Positions 42,230 through 49,558 of a DNA stretch of 64,000 nucleotides are shown one piece after another. The notes under the pieces were generated by a model. That model did no database searches. It was not told the origin of the DNA and worked only from the letters and a program-made list of their open reading frames with translations. The position numbers and the translations under genes are program-made. Where the stretch lies: positions 62,001-126,000 of the forward strand of contig NZ_VDUZ01000008.1 in the NCBI RefSeq assembly GCF_008039615.1, given 5' to 3'. Numbering within the stretch: position 1 is the stretch's first letter; each line of letters opens with the position of its first letter. This DNA comes from Vineibacter terrae (lineage in GTDB: Bacteria > Pseudomonadota > Alphaproteobacteria > Reyranellales > Reyranellaceae).

Positions 42230-43023
42230 GCGTGCCGATCTGGGACGCCTATGTCAGCGAAGCCGACCGGCAGGTGATCAGCCGGGCGCGGTTCGGCCGG
42301 CGCATGGGGTTCGGCCGGCGTCCGGCGCTGGTCGTGATCGATTGCCAGCGCTACATGGTGGGCGAGCGCGACGCGAGCCAGGACCTCTACCCCTCATCCT
42401 GCGGCGCAGCGGGATGGGCTGCCGTCGACCAGATCCTGCGTCTGGTCCGCGCCGCACGCGCGGCCGGCGCACCGGTATTCTTCAGCCGCTTCACGCTGGA
42501 TCCCGGCGGCGCCGATATCGGCGTCTATGGGCGCAAGCGTGATCTGCTGCAGTCGCCGTACTGGTGCCTCGAGGGCACGGTGGGGGCGGAACTGGTGCCC
42601 GAGCTGGGTCCCGAGCCGGGCGACATGGTGTTCGTGAAGAAGAAGCCGTCCGGCTTCTTCGGCACACCGCTGCTGGCCTATCTCGTCGACCGGCAGGTCG
42701 ACACCGTGATCGTGTGCGGCGGCGCGACCTCGAACTGCATCAGGGCCACCGTGTTCGACGCGTCGTCGTACAACTTCCGGACCATCGTGCCGGCCGATGC
42801 GGTGTTCGACCGGATCCAGGTGTCGCACGCCATCAGCCTTTTCGACATGGACCGCCAGTTCGCCGACGTCGTGCAGACCGATGCCGTCGTCGACGTCCTC
42901 TCGCGCTGCCGCGACGGAGAGTTGCCCCTCCCTCTTCCCGCGAGAGCGGGGAGAGGGAGGGGCCCATCGCGAAGCGATGGGAGGGTGAGGAGTAGGGCCG
43001 GTCAAAGCATGCGCAGGGGGTAG
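42226..43023 (+). CDS. Isochorismatase-family hydrolase with repeat-derived C-terminal tail
   Basis: 265-residue cysteine hydrolase of the isochorismatase/N-carbamoylsarcosine amidase fold. Catalytic triad visible: D39 in LVVIDCQRYM, Lys in VFVKKKPSGFFGT (about 137) and Cys in CGGATSNCIRATVF (about 172). It hydrolyses an amide or ureido bond. The family core ends near DVLSRCRDG (about residue 230); the last 34 residues are Arg/Gly/Pro-rich and are encoded by the start of a Family A repeat (42923 on), so the natural stop was displaced. Coupled to the CoA transferase by a four-base overlap. Confidence 0.86.
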   Translation: MSVPIWDAYVSEADRQVISRARFGRRMGFGRRPALVVIDCQRYMVGERDASQDLYPSSCGAAGWAAVDQILRLVRAARAAGAPVFFSRFTLDPGGADIGVYGRKRDLLQSPYWCLEGTVGAELVPELGPEPGDMVFVKKKPSGFFGTPLLAYLVDRQVDTVIVCGGATSNCIRATVFDASSYNFRTIVPADAVFDRIQVSHAISLFDMDRQFADVVQTDAVVDVLSRCRDGELPLPLPARAGRGRGPSRSDGRVRSRAGQSMRRG

Positions 43024-43161
43024 ACATGCTGCCGCTGCTGCGACACCCCGGCATGCCGAGATTGGACGTTCGTACCCCTCACCCTCCCGCCCTTCGGCAG
43101 GCTCAGGGCAGGCTGCTGCGCGCGGGCCCCTCCCTCTCCCCGCTCTCGCGGGGAGAGGTGT
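42923..43161. repeat. Family A long inverted repeat, entering the isochorismatase 3' end
   Basis: About 240 bases. Left half CCTCCCTCTTCCCGCGAGAG and GGGGAGAGGGAGG, GCCCATCGCGAAGCGATGGG; right half GGGCCCCTCCCTCTCCCCGC and CGGGGAGAGG mirrors it. The left 100 bases are translated as the end of the preceding gene. It separates the coupled trio from the amidohydrolase gene. Confidence 0.82.
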
Positions 43162-43215
43162 TGGAGATCGGGATGACGGACTGACCCTCGATTCAGGACG
43201 ACGATGGAGACGCAG

Positions 43216-44262
43216 ATGAGCACAACCGTGGACCCCGCTCTCATTTCCAACGATTTCCTGCGCGTCAGGCCGGACTGGCTGGCGCTGCGCACCGAGGCGG
43301 TCTTGGAGCCCGACCTGCCGATCGTCGATCCGCACCATCACCTCTGGGATCATCCGGGCAACCCGTACCTGCTGTCCGATCTGCTGGCGGACACCGGCAG
43401 CGGCCATAGCGTCATGGCCACGGTGTATGTCGAAGCCCGGTCGATGTATCGCGCTGGTGGCCCGATCGAGCTGCGCTCCCTGGGCGAGACCGAGTTCGTG
43501 AACGGTATCGCCGCCATGAGCGCAAGCGGCGCCTATGGGCCGACCGCCGCCTGTGCCGCGATCATCGGCAACGTCGACCTCAGGCTGGGCAGCCGGGCCA
43601 GGGCCGCGCTCGAAGCGCACGTGGCGGTGTCCGGCGGCCGCTTTCGCGGCATCCGCAACGTCTCGGCCTGGCACCCGGATGGCATCAAGGCAACCAGCGC
43701 GAGCCCGCCACAGGGATTGCTGCTCGATCGCGGCTTCCGCGACGGCTTCGCCTGCCTGGCGCCGCTCGGCCTCACGTTCGATGCCTGGCTCATGCACACC
43801 CAGCTCGACGAGGTGCTCGACCTGGCGCGGGCCTTCCCCGACACCACCATCGTGCTGGACCATGTCGGCGGTCCGGTCGGCATCGGTCCGTATGTCGGCC
43901 AGCGCGAGGCGGTGTTCGCGGCATGGGCCGCCGCCATCCGCGCGCTGGCGCGCTGCCCCAACGTGAACGTCAAGCTGGGCGGCCTCGGGATGCACCTGAT
44001 CGGGTTTGATTTCCACGCCCGGCCGCAGCCGCCGTCATCGCAGGACCTGGCTTCCGCCTGGAAGCCTTACATCGAGACCTGCATCGCCGCGTTCGGCGCC
44101 GGGCGCTGCATGTTCGAGAGCAACTTTCCGGTCGACAAGGGGACGTGCAGCTACCGCGTGCTGTGGAACGCCTTCAAGCGGCTGACGACCGGTTTCTCCG
44201 CCGACGAGAAGGCCGCCCTCTACAGCGGCACGGCGCGCAAGGTCTATCGCCTGCCCGGTTGA
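43216..44262 (+). CDS. Amidohydrolase family protein (PDC lactonase-like)
   Basis: 348-residue TIM-barrel metal hydrolase. The first motif is IVDPHHHLWDHPGN (HxH), then GIRNVSAWHPD, WLMHTQLDEVLDLA, VLDHVGGPVG (metal His) and the late Asp/Glu segment MFESNFPVDKG, the arrangement of 2-pyrone-4,6-dicarboxylate lactonase and related lactonases/amidases. ATG 43216 follows GGAGA; an ATG 12 bases earlier is the alternative. Last gene of the plus-strand arm of the GntR cluster, convergent with the TRAP transporter. Confidence 0.87.
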   Translation: MSTTVDPALISNDFLRVRPDWLALRTEAVLEPDLPIVDPHHHLWDHPGNPYLLSDLLADTGSGHSVMATVYVEARSMYRAGGPIELRSLGETEFVNGIAAMSASGAYGPTAACAAIIGNVDLRLGSRARAALEAHVAVSGGRFRGIRNVSAWHPDGIKATSASPPQGLLLDRGFRDGFACLAPLGLTFDAWLMHTQLDEVLDLARAFPDTTIVLDHVGGPVGIGPYVGQREAVFAAWAAAIRALARCPNVNVKLGGLGMHLIGFDFHARPQPPSSQDLASAWKPYIETCIAAFGAGRCMFESNFPVDKGTCSYRVLWNAFKRLTTGFSADEKAALYSGTARKVYRLPG

Positions 44263-44279
44263 GTGTAGGGCCATCAGCA

Positions 44280-45575
44280 TCAGAACATCTGCTGCGGCAG
44301 CCACAGCGCGATGCCGGGGAACAGCGTCAGGACGAGCACGCCGGCCAGCAGCAGCACGACGTAGGGGAGCGAGCCCCAGCTGACCTCGCCGAGCGAGGTC
44401 TTGGCCATTCCCTGGAGGACGAACAGGTTCATCCCGACCGGCGGTGTGACCAGGCCGATCTCCAGAAGGATGACCAGCACCACGCCGAACCAGATCGGAT
44501 CGAAGCCGGCCGCCGTCATGATCGGGTGGACGACGGGCAGGGTGAGCAGCATCAGGGACAGGGCATCGACGAGGCAGCCCAGCACCAGGTACATCACCAC
44601 CACGACGGCGAACACCACATAGGGCGCCAGGTGCGCGCTCTCGATGGCGGCGACGATGGCGCGCGGGATGCCGGCGGCGACCAGCGCGAACGACATGATC
44701 TGGGCGCCGACCACGATGAACAGCACCATCGCGTTCGTGCGCAGCGTGTCGAGCAGGCTCTTGCGCAGCGCATCCATCGTCAGCCCGCCGTAGAGCGCCG
44801 CGACCGCCACCGCGCCCGCCGCCCCGACGCCGGCCGCTTCGGTCGGGGTCATCACGCCGGCATAGATGCCGCCCATGACCAGCCCGATCAGCAGCGCCAC
44901 GGGCACCAGGTCGCGCAGCCCCATGAGCCGCGCGCGCCAGGGCACTGATTCGCCGAGGACGGGAAACTGCCCCGGCATCAGCTTGGCGTGGCCGGCCAGG
45001 AACACCATGAAGATCGCGGCCATCGCCAGGCCGGGGATGATCCCGGCGATGAACAGCTTGCCCACGGACTCCCCGACGGTCGAGCCGTAGATGATGAACG
45101 GGATCGACGGCGGGATGAGGATGCCGAGCGTGCCGCCGGCGGCGAGCGTGCCGGTCATCGGCCGCACGCCGTAGCCGCGCTTCTGCATCTCCGGGATGGC
45201 GATCGAGCCGACTGATGCCGCCGTGGCGACGCTCGAGCCGCACAGCGCCGCGAAGATGCTGCAGGCCAGGATGTTGGTCTGCGCCAGGCCGCCGGGGACA
45301 CGGTTCAGCCACAGCGCCAGGCTGCGATAGAACCGCGTGCTGATGCCGCTGTTCAGGATCACCATGCCCATGAAGATGAACAGCGGCACCGCGGTCAGCA
45401 CGAAGCTCTCGAGCGTGTTCCAGACGACGGATTCGAGGCCGCCCAGCAGGGCCGGCTTGACGATCCAGATGCCGATCACGCCGGCTGCGCCGAGGCTGAT
45501 GGCGATCCACACGCCGCCGAACAGCAGGGCCAGCATCACGCCGAAATAGATCGCCGCCACGATTTCCCAGCTCAC
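44280..45575 (-). CDS. dctM: TRAP transporter large permease (DctM-type)
   Basis: 431-residue, about 12 helices. The typical signature FIFMGMVILNSGIS, CGSSVATAASVGSIAIPEM, GGTLGILIPPSIPFIIYGS and EIGLVTPPVGMNLFVLQG of the DctM family are present; it carries the Na+-driven transport site. GTG 45575 overlaps the DctQ stop. Third gene of dctP-dctQ-dctM. With the binding protein it imports a carboxylate, here presumably the substrate of the facing cluster. Confidence 0.93.
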   Translation of the reverse strand: MSWEIVAAIYFGVMLALLFGGVWIAISLGAAGVIGIWIVKPALLGGLESVVWNTLESFVLTAVPLFIFMGMVILNSGISTRFYRSLALWLNRVPGGLAQTNILACSIFAALCGSSVATAASVGSIAIPEMQKRGYGVRPMTGTLAAGGTLGILIPPSIPFIIYGSTVGESVGKLFIAGIIPGLAMAAIFMVFLAGHAKLMPGQFPVLGESVPWRARLMGLRDLVPVALLIGLVMGGIYAGVMTPTEAAGVGAAGAVAVAALYGGLTMDALRKSLLDTLRTNAMVLFIVVGAQIMSFALVAAGIPRAIVAAIESAHLAPYVVFAVVVVMYLVLGCLVDALSLMLLTLPVVHPIMTAAGFDPIWFGVVLVILLEIGLVTPPVGMNLFVLQGMAKTSLGEVSWGSLPYVVLLLAGVLVLTLFPGIALWLPQQMF

Positions 45576-46066
45576 GCAGCACCTCGGCGCAACAGGTTCA
45601 GGGCCTCGAGAAGCTCGGCCAGCATCTGCACGAACAGCACGGCGAGACCAAGCGGCACGAAGGCCTGGATCGGCCACAGCACGACATTGGTCGCCGTGAC
45701 CGAGAACGAGCCGCTGTGGTAGCTGTCCAGCACCAGGACCGCGCTGCGCCACACGAGCAGGCCGACATACGGCAGCCCGACCAGGCACCATGCCACCCTG
45801 AGATACCGGCGCAGCCGGTCGGAAAGGCGGTCGGTCACCAGCGTGACTTGGATATGGTCGCCGTGAAGCAGCGCGTAGCCGAGCGCCGAGAACGTGGTGA
45901 TGACCAGCAGGTAGCCGGACAGCTCGTCGGCCACCACCATCGGCGCCGTCAGGATCCGCCGCGAGATGACCTGCACGGTGATCAGCACGATCATCGCCGT
46001 CAGGGCGACGGCCCCGACCGCCACGCCCGCCTGGCTCAGGCGGGCGGCAATGGTCGACAGGCGCAT
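45572..46066 (-). CDS. dctQ: TRAP transporter small permease (DctQ-type)
   Basis: 164-residue membrane protein with four helices; the DctQ pattern is seen in IVLITVQVISRRILTAPMVVADELSGYLLV and the Leu-rich last helix. Needed with DctM to form the QM transporter unit. Sits between DctP (four bases after its stop) and DctM (four-base overlap). Confidence 0.9.
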   Translation of the reverse strand: MRLSTIAARLSQAGVAVGAVALTAMIVLITVQVISRRILTAPMVVADELSGYLLVITTFSALGYALLHGDHIQVTLVTDRLSDRLRRYLRVAWCLVGLPYVGLLVWRSAVLVLDSYHSGSFSVTATNVVLWPIQAFVPLGLAVLFVQMLAELLEALNLLRRGAA

Positions 46067-46070
46067 CGGG

Positions 46071-47093
46071 CTACTGCAGCTTGAGCGCCGTCAACGCCTG
46101 CTCGAGCGCGGCGCTGCCCTCCGGTCCGACCTTGTCCTTCACGTAGCTGCGATAGACCGGGATCAGGTTCTTGCGCGTCTCGACATGGGTCTCGGGCGGC
46201 ACCTGGACCACGGCCTTGAGCTGTCCCTTGTCCTGCATGCGCTTGATGGCGCCGTTGTCGGCCTCTTCGACGACCAGCTTCTGCCAGCGGTCGGTCCACC
46301 AGTCGCCGACCTCCTTCACGGTCTTCTGCAGCTCGGGCGAGAGCTTCTTCCATGAGCTCTGGTCGACGGAGATGTAGAAATGGGCCACCGGGCCGTCGAT
46401 CTTCAGGAAGTAGGGCGCCACCTCGTAGAGCTTGGCCGTCTCGATCGCGACGGCGGCGGTCAGCACGCCGTCGACGATGCCCCGCTGCGTCGCCGGATAG
46501 ACCTCGGCCCAGACCACGAAGGACGGCGCGGCGCCCCAGGTCTTCACGTATTCCGCCTCCAGGCCGCCGGCGGTGCGGATCTTCTTGCCCTTGATGTCGC
46601 CCAGCCCCTTGACCGCCTCGCGCATGACGATGTTGCGCGGCGGGTAGGCGCCCCAGCCGATCGGCTCGACACCGTTCTTGCGCAGCGCGGCGTAGATCTT
46701 GGGCCACATGATGTCGCGCAGGATCTTGCGCTCCGCGTCGTTCAGCGCGAGGTACGGCAGGTCGCCCAGGAGCAGCGGCGGCGCGTCGCCGAACGCCATG
46801 CTGCCGACGATCTCCGACATCTCGACCAGTCCCTTGGCCGTCACGCGCATGTACTCGGGCGCCTTGTAGGGCAGCTCGCCCGCGGCATAGAACGTCACCT
46901 CGACCTGGCCGTTGGTCCGCTTCGTGATCTCGGCCGCCAGCTCCTTGAAGCGGTCGACGAACACCTCCTGGCCGGCCGGAATGATCGAGACGAACTTCCA
47001 CTGGTGCTTCGCCTGTGCCAGCGCCTGGCCGGCGCCGAGCAGGCTGCTGATCGAGAGGGCGATTGCCGCCGCAAGCCACGTCATCCGCTTCAT
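46071..47093 (-). CDS. dctP: TRAP transporter periplasmic binding protein (DctP-type)
   Basis: 340-residue solute-binding protein. Signal peptide 1-27 (TWLAAAIALSISSLLGAGQALA-Q). Mature features: FYAAGELPYKAPEYMR, LGDIKGKKIRTAGGLEAEYVKTWGA with the conserved ligand-carboxylate Arg (IRTAGG), and GIVDGVLTAAVAIE. ATG 47093 (MKRM) is chosen over an upstream TTG. The second predicted GntR operator lies about 90 bases upstream, in the promoter region. The ligand is most likely a small organic acid. Confidence 0.92.
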   Translation of the reverse strand: MKRMTWLAAAIALSISSLLGAGQALAQAKHQWKFVSIIPAGQEVFVDRFKELAAEITKRTNGQVEVTFYAAGELPYKAPEYMRVTAKGLVEMSEIVGSMAFGDAPPLLLGDLPYLALNDAERKILRDIMWPKIYAALRKNGVEPIGWGAYPPRNIVMREAVKGLGDIKGKKIRTAGGLEAEYVKTWGAAPSFVVWAEVYPATQRGIVDGVLTAAVAIETAKLYEVAPYFLKIDGPVAHFYISVDQSSWKKLSPELQKTVKEVGDWWTDRWQKLVVEEADNGAIKRMQDKGQLKAVVQVPPETHVETRKNLIPVYRSYVKDKVGPEGSAALEQALTALKLQ

Positions 47094-47180
47094 GATGGTC
47101 CCCGTCAATGCATGCGCGCCTCAGCCGACCGCACCTGAGGCCGCAGGCAGGCTAACACCCGTGCAAGAAGGCGGTCAAAG

Positions 47181-47198
47181 AAAATTGTAGACAATTTT
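47181..47198. promoter_or_regulatory. Predicted GntR operator, site 2
   Basis: Perfect 18-base dyad AAAATTGTAGACAATTTT, sharing 17 bases exactly with the site at 40122-40138, 7.06 kb away. It lies 88 bases before the DctP start codon, in a region where no coding signal competes, so it fits an operator of the TRAP operon. Confidence 0.78.
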
Positions 47199-47205
47199 GA
47201 GTGCC

Positions 47206-47540
47206 CGCCTCGGCGTGGAAGCGACGCCGCTTGTCGTCGACGGCATCATGTATGTTACGGCGCCCTGGAGCGTCGCTCACGCCATCGATGTCCGCACGGG
47301 CAGGAAGATCTGACCCCGCCGGCAAGTACTGGGTCGCAGGCGGCGGCGGCACGATCTGGGATACGATCACCTTCGATCCCGAGCTGAACATGATCTATGT
47401 CGGCACCGGCAACGGATCGCCGTGGAACCGCAAGGTCCGCAGCCCGGCCGGCGGCGACAACCTCTATCTGGCGTCGCTGGCGTCGCTGAACGCCGACACC
47501 GGGAAGTACGTCTGGCACTACCAGGAGACGTCCGGCGATT
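47206..47540 (+). pseudogene. PQQ-dependent alcohol dehydrogenase remnant
   Basis: Two pieces of a quinoprotein dehydrogenase in different frames. 47206-47313 encodes [20 protein letters not shown] and ends at a stop; from 47312 the other frame continues [20 protein letters not shown], then [18 protein letters not shown] and [18 protein letters not shown]. In intact enzymes these blocks are separated by over 100 residues, so there is an internal deletion plus frameshift, and both ends of the gene are missing. The W-motif-like pieces (GTGNGSPW) are typical of membrane-associated PQQ alcohol dehydrogenases. Non-functional. Confidence 0.82.
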
Positions 47541-47689
47541 TATCGGCGCTGGTGCCCATCCCGCCGCGGTGGTGGAGCGCGACACCCCGCGGCGCGACCG
47601 GCAACGGTGCAGCGACCACCAGCGTCGCAGCAGGTCGTGTTGCCCGTCTCGAGCGTCGGACCCTCGACCTGCTTGAGATGGCCGGGGAT

Positions 47690-47833
47690 CTATCGATCTG
47701 TGAGCCGAGGCTCGAAGCTCGCGGCGGCGAGGCCGTTGGGGGTGCTCATGTCCCAGACCAGAACAAGGACGAGTGCCACCGTCACAAAGCCAAAGAGCAT
47801 GGCCAGCAGCCTGGCCTGGCGGTCCCGCGACAT
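47690..47833 (-). CDS. Single-helix microprotein A (WDxSTPNG family)
   Basis: 47 residues: a short basic N-terminus ([10 protein letters not shown]), one transmembrane helix ([17 protein letters not shown]) and a conserved end [15 protein letters not shown]. The same design and sequence recur in the microprotein at 49427-49558 on the other strand, which supports both as real genes. GAGGGAGGGG before ATG 47833 is a strong ribosome site. Function unknown; a membrane-anchored regulator or stress peptide is possible. Confidence 0.6.
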   Translation of the reverse strand: MSRDRQARLLAMLFGFVTVALVLVLVWDMSTPNGLAAASFEPRLTDR

Positions 47834-47844
47834 CGACCCCTCCC

Positions 47845-48225
47845 TCATGCCTGCCCAAGTGCGTTTTGGGCCACGCGCAACGTGTCCGTATCCCACGGGC
47901 CCTGAAAAGCGACGTGCATTTCACGGCCGGGTACGATCAGTCGGACCGCACCTGCCGCCACATCGATGCCGCACCAGCGCTTCGGCGAGAGGTCAATGAC
48001 GAGCGATGCCCAATCCGGGCGTCTCGTCGACCTGCAGGATGAGCCAAGTCCGAACTGTGTCCGATGCAAGATTACATCGCCTGCGTCGAAGCAGCAGTGC
48101 GTGATGTCCGGGTGGCCGACAGCGAGCTGGACGAAAGTCGTCTCTGACCCTCGAAGCTGGTCCGTAAACTCACTGAAATCGGCGAACTGATCGAAGCGAC
48201 ACAAACGCCCCATAACGCTCCCCAT
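47845..48225 (-). pseudogene. Truncated AraC-type regulator N-terminal domain
   Basis: 126-codon reading frame whose middle and end ([48 protein letters not shown]) resemble the effector-binding half of AraC-family regulators, with the WxG and PG-E pattern of that domain. The DNA-binding C-terminal half is absent: a stop occurs 12 bases before the microprotein gene. I read it as a decayed regulator; a free-standing effector-domain protein is the alternative. The 193-base AT-richer stretch beyond it (48226-48418) probably held its promoter and shows nothing else. Confidence 0.42.
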
Positions 48226-48418
48226 TGCTTACAGCGTCGAAAGCCGCTGCGCGGCTTGTTCTCGTCCGAGGGGATGCGTCGACCGCTTATATTGCGATCT
48301 GAAGATATTATCGTAAATCGTTGCTACATTAGCGTGTCTTGGGTGGGTTGTCAGTATTTTTACGGTTCTTGCATTTGCCCGTCAATTCTTGTCATGCCGG
48401 GAGCCTGAACGTTTGGTT

Positions 48419-48838
48419 TCACTGGCGATTATTCGACGCATTCTTTCGGCCAGTGAAATCGCCCGTTTGGTCGGCGATGTGGCGCCGTTCGTAAGTATCC
48501 CGAGCTTCGCGGAGCGATACCAGTATGGTTTGTAGGACCTGGACGAGCTCAACCGCCTCCCGGGGATCTCCGGCACGGCCCGACGAAATCAGTTCCTGCT
48601 GCCTACTGATCTGAAACTCGGTCTCCGCAATGCGTTCTTCCACCCGAAAGCGCTTCCCGCCGCGCCGGCCGCTCGGCGGGTGAGTAACGCATCTGACGTC
48701 CTTGCAACCAGGACATTCAAAAGTAAGAAGTTCATAGGGGCAGGTACGAAGGGTTCGCTGCACGAGCGACATCCGGGTCCCGCATGCCCTGCAGAGAGGG
48801 ACTTTACCGATACTCTCGCCAATCTCGCTATTGGGCAT
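48419..48838 (-). CDS. Hypothetical zinc-ribbon-like protein
   Basis: 139 residues. N-terminal part has two Cys pairs, CRACGTRM (about 15-22) and CPGCKDVRC (about 42-50), plus an extra Cys before them, a plausible zinc ribbon. The C-terminal part (about 68-125) is a charged helix, likely coiled coil (RIAETEFQISRQQELISSG, VQVLQTILVSLREARDTYE). ATG 48838 is preferred to an upstream TTG. It lies between the two microprotein genes. Function unknown; nucleic-acid or protein binding is a guess. Confidence 0.6.
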   Translation of the reverse strand: MPNSEIGESIGKVPLCRACGTRMSLVQRTLRTCPYELLTFECPGCKDVRCVTHPPSGRRGGKRFRVEERIAETEFQISRQQELISSGRAGDPREAVELVQVLQTILVSLREARDTYERRHIADQTGDFTGRKNASNNRQ

Positions 48839-49426
48839 CGACGGCCCCTGAGCTGGTCGCAAACGCGGTTTTGGAACGACGAACTCAACGGCATGTCGGC
48901 CACGAGGACGCTGTCCAGTCTCGCAACAAGGCTGGGCATCGATACCACCACCTCAATTCCCGTATCCATTGACCCTTGGGCCAACTTGCCGAATATCAGT
49001 GGCGCACGCGCCGCACGTCGAGGCCTGAGACATGCGTGCGGGTTCGACCACGCCCGCCTGGATCGCCTGCTCGTCGCGCGACGCGCTTTCCCCGCGCATG
49101 CGGCGCGGTAACGACCATGACGCGGTCGTTCGGCTAGCGTGTCGGATCCGCAGCGACTCATAGTTGCGCATTGGCATTGCGCGCACGGGCTTGTTCAGGC
49201 AGCGCCGGTGGACTGCATGATTTGCGAGTCATTCACCGAATCCGAAGCAATGCAGCTTCATCCGAGAAAGCGCATCCGCGCTCGATACCGTCAACCAGAG
49301 CTTCTGGCGGTAGTCCCGACGGATCAACATCCCTGGCCTGGATTCACGAGTGCAGGCCCCAGGCAGCAGGCGCGATGCTCGGTCGTGATGGGTGAAGTGG
49401 CGGTGTGTAGAGCGTGGGAGGGGGCG
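48839..49426. other. Intergenic stretch without supported gene
   Basis: 588 bases. All reading frames here are short, start late or have scrambled composition; none matches a family I know. The DNA looks less GC-biased than the surroundings. It probably holds decayed sequence like the neighbouring remnants and the promoter of microprotein B. Confidence 0.5.
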
Positions 49427-49558
49427 ATGACTCACGACCGTGGGGATACACTGTTGGCTTCGTTCTTTGTCTTTGTGACCGTGACCCTCGTCGTTGTTCT
49501 GGCCTGGGACATCAGCACGCCGAACGGTCTCGTCGCAGCGACGCTGCGGAGTCTCTAG
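49427..49558 (+). CDS. Single-helix microprotein B (WDxSTPNG family)
   Basis: 43 residues, paralogue of the microprotein at 47690-47833: acidic/basic start (MTHDRGDTLLA), one helix (FFVFVTVTLVVVLAW) and [27 protein letters not shown] before ATG 49427 is a strong ribosome site. Its last 47 bases overlap, antisense, the final codons of the truncated cas9 gene, which marks a DNA junction near 49560. Confidence 0.58.
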   Translation: MTHDRGDTLLASFFVFVTVTLVVVLAWDISTPNGLVAATLRSL

